Below, in pieces: positions 23,525 through 35,700 of a DNA stretch of 64,000 bases. How positions within the stretch are numbered: the first letter of the stretch is position 1; every line of letters begins with the position of its first letter. This stretch comes from Dendrophyllia cribrosa. Lineage: Eukaryota; Cnidaria; Anthozoa; Scleractinia; Dendrophylliidae. The translations under genes were made by a program, and so were the position numbers. Where the stretch lies: positions 847,866 to 911,865 of the forward strand of contig JAJLRJ010000011.1 in assembly GCA_024195265.1 (NCBI GenBank), written 5' to 3'. Under the pieces are notes generated by a model. The model had not been told where the DNA came from. It ran no database searches and was given only the letters and a program-made list of their open reading frames with translations.

Positions 23525-24430
23525 GCTGCTCAATAGTTTTCATTTGAACGTTCGCCGCAAAGTAAGCGTTTTCGGAAGGACGTCGTTGAGGTTAAAAAAT
23601 GACGATAGCAAATCGGTTGAGTATTGCAACAGATAAGAACGTGATCCCGCATTTACATTTCCCGTTTTTAATTTAGATATTTCCTTGGTGCGTGCTGTTA
23701 TAAGCCTTTAAAATAACACAAATCGTGTAACAACGTGTGCCGGGCAGGAAAGGGTTATTAACATAATCTATCCTGTTTCTCCTTGTGGAGAATAGAGTCT
23801 TCAACCTTTCTCCTCCAAGTTGTTCTGTCTCTGACTGCACGGTCTCTGCTTCTCTCCAGGTTCTAAATCCTGATTGCGTCCTTTTCTTATCGACGGTTCA
23901 CCGTCACGTCTCTCAGTCTTGTCCGTCCCCACCTACCCTTGCCTTTGGTTGCCCATTTACACGGTACAACTTTGTCGCATGCGATTTTTTGTAGCGCGCG
24001 CTGCTTGCGTCACAAGGCAGGCGAAAATTGTATACATCTCGCATCATATAACATTGTATTTGGCTACGATTGTTGAAGGGGTTTTAAAACATGTTTCAAA
24101 ATCCTACGACAGTCGTAAGCAAGTTGTAGGTTTGATTTACACGAAGCAATTCGTGTGCAAACATGTCGTAAGGATGGCGTAATCGTGTCGCATGAGGCAA
24201 AGTTGCCACAGTGTTTTTTAGAGCGATCTTAGTGTGGTTCTTGTCACTACGTACAGGTGACATTCTTAAGACATGAGCTAAGTTAAACCTTTAAAGAATA
24301 AAAGGGTAAATCATAGAGGATAGACGTACTTGTTAATTGACAAAACAAAGTAAAGTAAATTGTTTGTACACGCTTAGTTCGACTCACCAACTTTTCCTTT
24401 CAATCGAAACCGCAAAACTCTTCCTTTCAA
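23525..24430. other. No gene; possible MITE remnant
   Basis: About 23950-24195 has TTTGTCGCATGCGATTTTTT and inverted GTCGCATGAGGCAAAG, reminiscent of the element at 28084-28420, but ends could not be closed. Confidence 0.35.
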
Positions 24431-24635
24431 TGATATGGGCCACCGGGGTGGGCCAGTCTTCAATTCAAGTCTGCCGGTAAATTCCCGGCTAAATTGTTAC
24501 TTTCAAAGTGGAAGCATTATATTGAGGATTTCTCATTTTCCTGTTGTTGTCGTGTCTTGGTTCAGTAGTAGTTTCATACTATACTTTAATAGTCTGCAGA
24601 GTAAAAGGCGGACTATTACACTTCAGAGAGGGGGA

Positions 24636-24660
24636 GGGGGGGGGGGGGGGGGGGGGGGGG
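24636..24660 (+). repeat. G homopolymer run
   Basis: Twenty-five G following GGGGA. No mirrored C run found nearby, unlike 8564-9028. Confidence 0.9.
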
Positions 24661-25364
24661 TTGGGTCTTGTCTCTGCTCGAATTTTCTCCCTTTCGCTGG
24701 GTCGCCGCAGGATTGTTTTAGCAAAAAAGAAAACAAAGCCTCAAGTCAGGCTATCGCAGTTGCAGGTTATTTTTTCCAAGAGAGTTGACTAGCAGCAAAA
24801 TGCTAAAGTAGCTCGAATGTATATGTTGCGATTTACTTGTCCTTAAGCGTGTGCTATGCCTAAGCAAAAGTGATCAAAAGTCCAGGACTGGGTTGTTCAA
24901 AACGCGATTCAAAACCGCCCAATTAAATTAATCAATGGAGATTTTTCTAAAGTATTTTTGTCCTTTAGCTTCGGTTTTTAATTGTCTACACGTGTAGATT
25001 AAAATAAGCTTTTGAAAACTTTTTAAACAAAAGAAATTAAATCCTCATTTAAGTTTTAATCCTGGGTTAGCGTTTATCGGCTTTCGAACAACCGGGTCTG
25101 ATTGATTGTTCTGAAAGTTTTATGACTATCGGCTAATATACATAGTTTCTCTTTTGTGACTAAAACGTCATATTCTGATCTTATAGAGTACCATACTGAC
25201 TTTCATTGTAGTAAGCTATAAACTAGTTGACAGACCCCACGTACCCGTCGATAGTCGTGGTCTAGATTTATATTAATAACAAGTTATCAATATCCACTTC
25301 AAGTGAAACAAAATCATGAAACACCACAGATTTCTATCCAAAACGGTTTTCGGTCACCGGCTAT

Positions 25365-26111
25365 CAGGGACCGCGCAGCATATTTTCGATTGGGGGGGCT
25401 AAATCAAATGCCATAGGCATTTGTAGCGCGCGCCGCAGGCGCTAGCCGTCTAGGGGGTCCGGGGGCATGCTCCCCCCGGAAAATTTTTATAATAAATGCT
25501 CCCAGAATGGCTAAAAATGCATCCCAATATACCAGACGCAGTGAATTATTTTATTATTCATCAGGCTAATAAATACCACCAATAACAATAACAAAACATC
25601 GAACACAAGGAAAATCCCAATAATTACTTTTTAGCACATTGACAAATCTAAATCAATAAATTTACCAAAGTTGCGAAAACGGTTTTCATTTCGTTGGACA
25701 AATTCATTCGCTACATCTAGAAGCCGAATTTTATCTGTTCTTGCCTTGTGGGTATACAATAAAGCCACACTGATTACAATGCCGTCTCCGGTGGAATGGT
25801 TATCTGAACAGATCCCCACAAGAGTTGTGGGTTTCTGATGTAAGCAAACAAGTTCAACGACTTCTATAACAGAACTTGAGAGAAGACCTATAAGCCATGT
25901 CCTACGAACGGCCGCCATATTGCATGTCCTAAAGGAAGAAATCAATTTACCGCTTACCACAACACTCACTGGCGAAAGTTTTCATTAATTATCGCATATC
26001 TATGAGAGCAGTAAAACAGTAACTTTTCAATTGGGTAAAATTATTTTTTTTCCCAAAAATTATTGGGGGGGCTGAAGCCCCCCCAGCCCCCCCCCGGCTC
26101 CGCGGTCCCTG
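25365..26111. mobile_element. hAT-like element, 747 bp, 5-bp duplication GCTAT
   Basis: Ends CAGGGACCGCG and CGCGGTCCCTG match the MITE at 2474-2619. GCTAT occurs at 25360-25364 and 26112-26116. The right end carries a G/C-rich hairpin (GGGGGGGCTGAAGCCCCCCC). A 112-codon minus-strand frame (25631-25969) is open but not recognised; it may be a remnant of the mobile gene. Confidence 0.8.
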
Positions 26112-26116
26112 GCTAT

Positions 26117-26215
26117 AGGTGCGTCTGTGGACGAAATCCTATGGTGTGACCATTCAAATGAAACCTCTTCAGCAGTACTTTTGCATGGTACCATTTGTTT
26201 TTTAATAAAATGAAA
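26117..26215 (+). repeat. Single 88-bp satellite unit
   Basis: Contains GTCTGTGGACGAAATCC, CCATTCAAATGAAACC and TTTTGCATGGTACCATTTG, the same unit as at 1-300. It lies directly beside the element ending at 26111. Confidence 0.7.
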
Positions 26216-27327
26216 TGAATGATTTTTCTTCACTTTGCGGATTAACTCTTGGGAGTTGCTGCCAGTGCTATTTTTGGACCTGGATGTGAAAATTACAGCC
26301 ATGTGCGTGTAGCCGGGAAGGCTACACGCATATGGCTTAAAACATTGTGCCAGAATTTATCGGGGCGGGAAGATTATCGTAAACTAAACAAGCGAAAAAG
26401 ACGAAATGGAAATAACCTTTCGCCATAGCCATTGGCGATATTTGCCCATTTTTAATTAATTCATCCCGCCCCGATTATGTATACTTCCGGGTCTCCGAGG
26501 AAACCTTCAACAACTCGAATTTTCGATGACTTGTGAATACTGAATTTTGCGTTCCCCCAGACGGTTCGAATAATTTATTTTGACGATTTAATGCCGTTTA
26601 AAGGGTAATTTGTCAGCTACCAATTTTTGATCTGTTCGAATGCCTAAGCTGGAAATTTAACAGGAAAAAAGGATTAAAAACAAAAACCTTTTCTCCGAAA
26701 AAGTTACCTCAAGTATGATTTCTAAGAACTTTTGAAGGATCTATTTGTTTCCTGAATTTTTTGCTGTACTTTCTGAGAACCGAAAATAGCATGTTTCATC
26801 GTCTCGAAAATGTTAGGACTGTTAGGCGTTGTTTTTATTGGGATCCGAGAACATCTCTTTACATTTCCGGTTTTTGAGTACTTTAGATTTTCATTCTTTT
26901 CATCTAATTGTAATCCGAAAATTTGGCTATTTGGCGGAAAAAATTTTTGGATGCCCTTCAATAACTCGAGTTTTCCATAACCTGGTGTTTTTTTATTACC
27001 TATCCGGCAGAAAAATCAAGAAAATCCAGAAACCACGTCTCGTGCCTGCGTCACATTAAAAAACTTTGTAATTTTTTTCTTAAAATGCGGCCTAAGGCCA
27101 CCGATATCGTTTTTACGTCACAATAAAAGATAAAGTCGATTCCGTGTAAGTATTTCGAAGTTCTACCTGCAGTCAAGGGTCAATGGACAACTCGATGCAA
27201 CCTCACAAGCAAGTCGATTAATCTGAACCGCTTCCTTCCATATTTCACCGAGGTACAGCTTGTCTCTGAGACACGGTATGAAAATTATGCTAAAGTGTGT
27301 TTGAGTAAACCACAGTTGTGACGTTCA

Positions 27328-28703
27328 AAGGGACAATGTCACGCGAATTTTGCTCTTTTTGGTCAAAATGACTAACTTTTACTAAATATTCGACTAAGAA
27401 AATGTTCTAAGCGCCTGATATGAAATACAAAGTAACGAAGAGAAAACAAACCAGAATCAGATTTAATGGGACGGGACAGTGTACCGGCTGAAAAATCGTG
27501 TTTTCATGATTATGGCCAGGAGCTTGCTTTAAGCTTACTTTATTACCTTGAAATTGGAAGAACCATCGCCAAAAGTGATAGATGCAAAGAAATATGAACT
27601 AAACAGACAAAATAACGGCTAGAAAAGTCAAAATTTCGTAAGAATGGTAAGTTTGATTTCTTGACTGCCTGTCAATAAACTGATCAAATTTCATGAACTG
27701 AATCCATTTCAATCCGTGCAATCCTGCACTTTATCTCCAAACTACTGCTTTTGTTTTGCTATATAGAATCTTTTTATCCAACTAAGTTGTATATTTGGTG
27801 GCATTTGGCGATATAACGTTTTCAGTGGTTATTCCATTTTTAGATGTTGCGGCAACTCTCTCAAAGTGGACACGCCTGTAACGTCTTTGTGAACGGAACG
27901 AAGCACTTCAAACACTTTGCTCTCTACAGTCAGGCAACAAGTCTTTGAACTAAGATAATGAGAACGACCTGTCTTAGTTCTTACGCCACAGATAACGGAC
28001 ACCTCTATAAAACGGACATCCTGCCCTTGTCATGAGTCATTTTACTATAACTTAACTCTCTATAAGATGGACACCTCTCTAAAGGCCCGTTCTATACACA
28101 TGCGAATTTTGATGCGATTTTTGTCGCGCTCTTCAATGCAACTTTTGTCGCAAGTGTAAACTAGCGGCGAATTCCTGTGCGATTCGGGTGCGACATTTGC
28201 TTTGATTTGCTGTGATTTCCCAAAAATCGACGCCAAGTTGCATCAGGTTTCCAACATGTTCGAAACTTCTGCGACATCGCGCGACAAATCGCGCCCAAAT
28301 CGCACTGAAATCGGCCGCCCGTTTACACATGCGATTTGAAGATGCAACTTTCGCGCGACAAAAATTGCATCGACAAGTGCGACAAAAATTGCACAAAAAA
28401 ATCGCCTGTGTAAACGGGCCTTAGGAAGACAGTTAGGGCCGGTCCCGACGGTGTCCATGTCCGCCTCAGAGAAAGTTCACTGTTTGTGTATAACGTACGA
28501 CAGAGCCGTCGATTAGTTTACTACGCATAAAAATATTCGACTAATAGAAGAATATAGGAAAAATTATATCAGCTGAAACTACTGAACAGGCCTGTATGGT
28601 GCAATTTTGTTAGTCCCGTTCTAGAAAAACAGAACTCTTAATTTTACAGCTTAAACAATTGATATCAAAATTGGAAATTTCAAATTCCTGCGACACAGCC
28701 CCT
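27328..28703. mobile_element. TTAA-type element with AGGGGC/ATGTCAC ends, enlarged by insertions
   Basis: The ends AAAGGGACAATGTCACG and CGACACAGCCCCTTTAA pair with the smaller copies at 43178-43522 and 53157-53539. The right side retains TTAA (28704-28707); the left has TCAA. It includes a second copy of the repeat seen at 12465-12605 (27545-27670) and the MITE 28084-28420. Confidence 0.55.
28084..28420. mobile_element. GGCCCG-ended MITE (Harbinger-like)
   Basis: Left GGCCCGTTCTATACACATGC mirrors right GCCTGTGTAAACGGGCC. The interior is rich in GCGACAAAAATTGC and GATTTTTGTCGC repeats in both directions. The flanks AAA and TTA are compatible with a mutated 3-bp duplication. Confidence 0.7.
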
Positions 28704-29759
28704 TTAAGTGCATCCGGAAAAAATATTTCAAGTAAAGTTGGTCATACTTAAAATGGGCAGAAGTCCCATTACGTAATCTTTGACAGTTGAGAGCAGAGTT
28801 TTCACTGGCAGGCTAAAATCCGCTTATTTTTAAAAGCCAAACATCCACAACACACAAAAGATGTATATTTTTTGCGAGTTTTTTCTCCCATATCTTTATA
28901 ATCCTTATGGAACTCGCCAGGAGCTACTCGTTTATCGATTAAGGTTCTTAAACCGGAAACGTAAACTGATTGTTTTATATTTAGGACCCAAGAGGATGGA
29001 AAATGATATTTTTAGTTCTCGGAAGGTCCGGCTAAAAACTTAGGGAAGCAAACAGCTACCTTTAAAATTCTCTATAAACATACTTGAGCTAAGTTTTTCG
29101 GAGAAAAGGATTTTGTTTTCAATCCTTTCTGCCTGTTGATATTTCATCTAAGGCATCCGAACAGATCGAAAATTGTAAAGTAACATAAACATGACTTTCA
29201 GTAAGGCCTCTGTTGAACTTGGCTCATAGTGATGGCCTTGTAAATCCATCTGCGAAGGTGTTAACTTCCGCTTTCGTAGGAAGGACTTAGCTAAAAGAGG
29301 TATTTCACTTAAACTCACTTAAGCGTGATAAAAGTGACCCTCTTCAGGTTTTAATCTTCGGCCATTAATCTTGTTACGTTGTTTTCTTCGAGTCGCTCAG
29401 AACTATACGAACGCCTCGGGAACAAACTAGAGAAATTTCCAATTATACAGATTATATTATTATGCAGAGAATGTAGGTTCCAGGCTTCAGAAGTTATTCA
29501 TCGCTGTATTGCTAGTTATGTTTCGTGTGGTCAAGAGATGACCACACTCATTAGACAACTTGAGCGAATGACCGTTAATTTAACTGCTGGTGGTATTATT
29601 CCTTGAAATGAGGAAAGGGTGGGCATTTAATCCGCGCTATTTCCTTTGAAAGAGTTTGACGTCCTTATCTTGGATACTTGGCTTTCGCTGGTGGTTATAT
29701 ACACGAACAAGATGTCTATTTTTTATGATAACATGACGCGAAGTCTTAAGGCCTTTTAA

Positions 29760-29955
29760 CCCTTGAACTCACAAGAGTGCCAAATATCAAAATTCAAGAA
29801 AAATCCCAAATTTTATTTTGTAAAATATTGGAAAACAAATGGTACCATGCAAAAGTACTGCCGAAGAGGCTTCATTTGAATGGTCACACCATAAGATTTC
29901 GTCCATAGACTCAAAAGTTAGAGATTCATTAATACATGTCTCCACAATTGACTTG
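29760..29955 (-). repeat. TTAA-type MITE with one 88-bp unit, reversed
   Basis: Starts after TTAA (29756-29759) with CCCTTGAACTCACAAGAGTG and runs AAATATTGGAAAACAAATGG, TACCATGCAAAAGTACTG and CATTTGAATGGTCACACC. The end towards 29955 (ATGTCTCCACAATTGAC) lacks the last terminal-repeat bases. Confidence 0.7.
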
Positions 29956-30689
29956 CTCGACCGCAAAGCGCAAACAAAGTAAAGGTTCTCATTTATTTAT
30001 ACTTCCCTTTCCGCTCAGGTCCTTTTAAAAACGTTTCTCTTCCTTTTCTAAGCAGCCCACGTATGCTATGTTTGAAGAAAAGACTCGTGCCACGAAAATG
30101 TTTCTACTTGAGACGTTCTCTTGCTGATGTCCGCTCGAGTTTTGCTGTCTTCGCAAATCCTGGGGGCCGAAGCGAGCGAGAGGACGCTGTGAATATAATT
30201 AAATCAGTGACGCTCAAGCCAGGCAAAGGGAGCCGAGAACATGCCTCGCAACTCTCTTTCATGGCCCAGAAGTGTCTTTTTCGCAGAAAAAGGAATTTTT
30301 AAACAGTAAATGATGTAGATCACGATATAGAACCAAGTTGTGCAATAATTATAAACTATCAGTAATCTCAAGATACTTAAATTATAAAGCAGGATTTGAT
30401 AAAATTGAACCTCTTAGGATTAGCAGTTTAGTGATTAAAATTGTTTAATCTGTCTTTATCTATCAGGATGGAATGTCGACGTCTTTTCTGTAAAGCCATG
30501 ACATATCTTCCACTTTCCAAGGCTCAAAACGCTAAACTCCTTTCCCTTTTCAAATCATCATTCCAAAGTTCAAAACATCTTTATTTATATTTTTTTGCTT
30601 ACAAAACATATCCTTTTACCAGATTGTTAACCTAATTCGCTCCTTCCCACCTAAAGATCAAGAAAGTTACAGTTTGCCATAATGCTATC

Positions 30690-31185
30690 AAGTGAAAGCT
30701 ATTGAGCAGTGCTTTCCTGTGGTACTGTTTACTATGTTGTACCAGTACCACAGAAAAGTACTGTTTATTAGGTTATTTCAGTGGTTTTAACGTTCCGAGT
30801 CGGTGGATGAAATCCTAAAGTGTACCATTCAAATAAAAACTTTTGAGCAGTACTTTCCTGAGCAGCTGTTTATTATGCTGTACAAGGTGGTTCTAACTTT
30901 TGAGTCTGTGGATGAAATTCTACAGTGTGACCATTCAAATGAAAGCTACTGAGCAGTACTTTCCTGTGCAGCTGTTTATTATGCTGTACAAGGTGGTTCT
31001 AGCTTTTGAGTCTGTGGATGAAATCCTACAGTGTGACCATTCAAATGAAAGCTACTGAGCAGTACTTTCCTGTGCAGCTGTTTATTATGCTGTACAAGGT
31101 GGTTCTAACTTTTAAGTCTGTGGATGAAATCCTAAAGTGTCACCATTCAAATGAAAGCTACTAAGCAGTACTTTCCTGTAGTACA
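30690..31185 (+). repeat. 106-bp satellite array, about five units, forward
   Basis: Opposite in orientation to the array at 21800-23515. Units include GTGGATGAAATCCTA, CCATTCAAATGAAAGC, GAGCAGTACTTTCCTGTG and TTTATTATGCTGTACAAGG. The first two units are the most degraded. Confidence 0.85.
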
Positions 31186-31189
31186 TCTA

Positions 31190-32455
31190 GCTTTACTTTG
31201 TCGCAAGAAAATGAAGTTGTTGAAACCCTTTTATTTTCAGCTGTTGCGTCGCTAGTGTGAAGGTGCGATTTTCACAGTGCAACCAGTAGCGACGCGACAG
31301 CTTCCCTCCAATTCGCTTACATGTATTTGCTTCGAGTTCTGATTGGTTCATTGGATTGTCTGCCTTTGTTGTGATTGGCCACATGGTTTTGTTTTACGTC
31401 ACTCAGTTTAAAACAGCTTTACCGTTGTCATAATTATTTAGCAGGCAAAAGGTCAAACGAGCTAATACACAGTGGAACTTAGAATAATTAAGAATTCATA
31501 ACAAGCTAATAAGAAAATCACAACTAACACAAGCAATTAAAATAACTATAACTAATTTGGTAACGTATTTATATCAAGCACCCATTTTAGGCAAACAAAA
31601 ACGCCTTTGGGAACTAAAAATTCACTGTTAATTAGACTTTTTCAGTTCATATCTTCCTTGAATACTTTTGTATAGCATGCGCTCCTTCACAGCGTTACAT
31701 GCGTCACACAATGCTCATCTTTGCGAAACACAGAAGTGTTGTGTGACACAGAAGTGTTTAGTCACACAATACATAGGTAAATTGCGTGCGCACTGAATCA
31801 CGTTATAAGGTTTGTCACCGAGTTCTTTTCTATAACAGTAACTAGCAGATTCCGTGAAGACAGAAATATTGTGTGACATTACAAGGTTTGTCCCACAACG
31901 CCTGTCCACACAAACTGACATAAATGGTGCGTGACATTATAAGGTAAATCGCGCAATTTGGTGCAGCTAAAGTCGTAACGTGACAACAGTACGTGACAAC
32001 GTACTAAAACGTAACGTGACAACACTACATTGCAAGTATGTAGTGTAGTAATGTAACGCTCTTCTGTACCTATCAAACGCACTATCCTTTAAAACTTGCG
32101 TGACGCAAATAACAGTTGAGAAGGAGAGTTCATGCATAACATGTGACTCTTAATTAGCTAGCAATAAGCTACTCAGTCTTGTCTTCGTTTACAACATAAT
32201 CTTGGCCAGTGCGCTGTTGATTGTTTCTCTTTTTAGGTCCTTTTCTGTCAGATATTTTAAATTTAACCGGTATGTAGAACAGCCGTGTACAGAACAGTCG
32301 AATCTCCGCAAGTTGCGTTCACTTTTCTCGTTAAAAAAGCACTTTTTTTCCAGCCAAATTTCTTCTCGTTATTACTCTTCTTGTTCTTCATGGTAATCTC
32401 TTCCAGTTTTGGCCGAATTATTTGTGGATCTGATTCATTGCTTCTCACCCGGCAT
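31190..32455. other. Gene-free stretch downstream of TDRD7
   Basis: 31190-31390 has a dyad GTTGCGTCGCTAGTGTGAAG/CAGTAGCGACGCGACAGC. 31715-32090 has scattered copies of the words ACATTATAAGG and GTAACGTGACAAC. Nothing coding is supported, and no clear poly(A) signal for TDRD7 was picked out. Confidence 0.4.
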
Positions 32456-32459
32456 ATCA

Positions 32460-32707
32460 TCAACTCTCGTTGATTTTTCTGGCCAATCCTTCGCTGACCA
32501 ACACATCGGCAATCAACACGTCTTCGCTGCCTTCTGACGTGTCGTAAAGTTCAAGCGATATTTTAGTTTCCTCGTTTGTAGAGCGACTGTGACTTGCCAC
32601 GCCCCTGGGTTTTGCTACCAGTTTCTTGCGGACGGCCAGCTCCTCAAACCGTCGAACAGCTTCCTGTGACCACTCCGCAAAGTCATCGGCTCCCACTGGC
32701 TCCACCC
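32460..32707 (-). CDS. TDRD7: TDRD7 exon 28, C terminus and stop
   Basis: VEPVGADDFAEWSQEAVRRF, EELAVRKKLVAKPRG and SLELYDTSEGSEDVLIADVL, ending KINES then TGA. Acceptor CTGTCTAG. Matches the WSEEA and VYLVDTS region of human TDRD7. Confidence 0.92.
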
Positions 32708-35700
32708 CTAGACAGGAGAATAAAACTTGCATCATTACAAGACAAAGGTTCTTAGACTGCTAGCAGTCCCTCTGGATAGTCGAGCGGGCGAGCAAATACG
32801 CAATCGGCGATCGACCGAGCGAGCGAAATTTCCTCTCGGCTCAAGCTCGCTCCAGTTTCGCCGAGCTTGTTTTCGTGATGAGCTCGCCCGCTCGACCAAT
32901 CAGCAAATACATATACCCGGCGCCAAGCGCGGGAAAACGCGTGCGAGCAAGTCACGATTGGTTTTGGTTTTACTTCTGATTGGTTAAGAAAGTGACGTGA
33001 GATTGTTTAGCCAATCACAATGCGATTGCGATAGCGGGCTTCCGAAAGTAACGTTAATTTTCGGACCTTTCTAGTAATTCCCGAAAGTAACGGGCTACCC
33101 GAAAGTAACGGGCTACTCGAAAGTAACGGGCTACCCTAAAGTAACGGGCTACCCGAAAGTAGCGGCCCCCCGAAAGTAACGTTAATTTTCGGATCTTTCA
33201 AGTAATTCTGAGTGGTCGCGGCCACGTTTACGAGTTGTTGCGGCCACGTGTACGAGTAGTCGCGGTCTGTCCGACGTTTCTGGACGGTATGATTTGGGCT
33301 TGACCCTGCGTCAGTGAGGGAGTGAAACAAGAAAATTTTGTTTCATTAACTGACTTGATAAGGTAAATTGGCCACGCAAAGAGGTTCAAAGAGCTGACGT
33401 TTCGATCTCAAGCCCTTCGTTAAAGCGAATTTCGTAACGGTAGTCGCTAAGGGGAGATTTTTGTTTTCGAGAGTAGTTACAAAATAAGCCTCAAGTGTCT
33501 TTCTCTTTTTGTTTGGCCTCTCGTTCGACGTCCCACAAAGTAATAGTGAGACTACTTGTAGTTTCAGTTAAACCCTAGGTCAATTCAATAAAACTTTTAC
33601 AAGTGTAATTTACAAGTTTTACAAGTTTCCTGGTTTATTCGACCAGTTGGTCCTAATTGGGGACCAAAGAAAGGGCGTGCTGAACAGAAGAATGAAGTCA
33701 GTCAGACAAAGAGTATGATCCATTGAAGGAGCCAGTTTTAACCTTATCGATTGGTTGAGTTCTTGTTGGACTATTCTAGGATAGGATAGGACTCTATTCT
33801 ATTCTTGTTGGATAGTCTAAATAGGAGAATTGTGGGAACATGTTTTAAGCGCGACACCCTGTATTAAGCGGACAATACAACAGATGTCCGTTTAATACAG
33901 GTTTTACTGTTTTACATACCATGAAGACATCCTTGCACAGCCAAATGAGGCAGCTGTTTAAACTCGTCTGGTAATGCTTGAATTCTTGAGCATGACACGA
34001 CACCAAAATCGCCATAATCAGCAAACCGCACGCAGATCTAACGTAAAATAAAATAACGCCAATCAAAAAAACGTCTAGCACCATAACAGAAATATAACTT
34101 CTTCTTTATTTATATTCCTCGTTATCTATGTTGCCCTGTGAATTAACGTAACTCCATTTTGGAAGCTGCGTGCACATTGATTGGCTAAGGCGTGGTTTTG
34201 TCTACTTTATTTGCATTTTTTAGAGAGGGACACTGGACTGGCACGACAGGAACTCCCACTTATCATGTCTGACAAAGGGGAGTGGAGAAAACTCATTGAA
34301 TGGGTGCGGGTGTGCCCGAAGTAGTAGTAGTAATTTGCATTTTTTAATGATTTGAATCGTTGCTGCAGGTAAAGTAGCGTTGGGAATCGGTTATGATTTC
34401 ATAAACCGATGAATCGTCGATTACAGTGCTGGAAATAATTTTTCTTGCTTAGAAGTACATGTGTCCTTTCAAACCTCCCTTTTGATCGGACATTTTACAA
34501 AATGGTCGGACATCCGCCATTTTGGATTTTTCCTGAGACACAATCGGTAAGCATACAGGACGTGCTATAAGCAGTTTTGCAATGCATTGTTGGGCGATTT
34601 CAAATGACACGGCCTTTTCTGAACTTTCTCGAATCAAGAGAGCCATTTACAGCAAAATAAATCGTACAAACAGCGTAAATTCTTATTGTAATGTTTTTGG
34701 AATCAAATGCGATGAGTTAACAAGACATTCAAGGCCAAAGTTAAGTAATTTTTGTGCTCGGTCACTATGTCCGAGCATAATTTAAAATTGGTCGGACATT
34801 TTCGGATTTTGGTCGGACAATGTCCGATGACCGACTGTTATTTCCAGCACTGGATTATAACCGGTTAAAACTAGCTTTAGCTCTCAAAATTACTGTCATG
34901 TTATTTAACTTTGTTTTACTATGTATATTTTGGCGATTTGTGGTAGTAAAGCTAATTTTATAAACAGATACGGCCATTACAGTTGCACAGGACACCACAT
35001 AAACAGAGGATGGGAAACCTGTGAGGAAACTGTTCACAGTACACTAACCTGTTGTGGAGACAAACAAGCTTTAATCACCGCCCTGTACCATGTGTTATCC
35101 TCCTCATTCAGAACAGCGCACACCACACCAGTTTTGACTTCCCTGAAAGGAGTTCTTTCTCTGTTCTGTGAAGGAAATGCAACACAGTTGAGCAAAAGAA
35201 ATGCTTGAGCAGAGAGGGAGAGAGAGGGAGAGGGGGGGGGGGGGGGGGGGGGGGGAGGGGGGAGAGTAGGGGTGGTGTAGTTGTTGGTTCTCTCCCTGCT
35301 CCGAGAGGTTTTTCTCCAGGTACTCCGGTTTTCCCCTCTCAAAAACCAACACTTCCAAATTCCAATATATTAGATCTGTAAAGTGTCCCCAATTAGTACT
35401 CGCGTGCTAAATACCTTTAAAGTGACTGGTTACAGACTGTTATTCTTAGTCAGGTATTTATTGAAGCTAAGATTGAAAATTCGGTTTTGTAAAGTTTTCA
35501 GTGAGAAAAAAAAAACAGCAACATAATAGTCTGCACGGTCAAAATATAAAAATATATTTTTCAAGTTTTTTTTAATAGTTGTATTTAGCACGGAGTGCTA
35601 ATTGAAACACTATGCAGATCTGAATGGAATTGGGAAACCACAAAAAAAAAACTGCGGTTGTAACATACTGTGTAATATTCTTGAATTTTTTCCTCAAGCA

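Larger units (their letters stand above)
26600..29180. repeat. Inverted pair of one dispersed repeat (26600-26990 and 28860-29180)
   Basis: The left copy has GATCTGTTCGAATGCCTAAG, CCTTTTCTCCGAAAAAGTTA and CCTCAAG; the right copy carries the same words inverted (CTTGAGCTAAGTTTTTCGGA, GGCATCCGAACAGATCGAAA). Similarity is interrupted by small gaps. The intervening 1.9 kb holds the element 27328-28703. Confidence 0.55.

Noticed and set aside
24435..24792. Open frames across the G run
   Set aside because: Gly-rich translation of a homopolymer; length is unreliable and nothing flanking is coding.
25631..25969. 112-codon minus-strand frame inside the 25365-26111 element
   Set aside because: Not recognised; could be a relic of a mobile gene, but no motif supports it.
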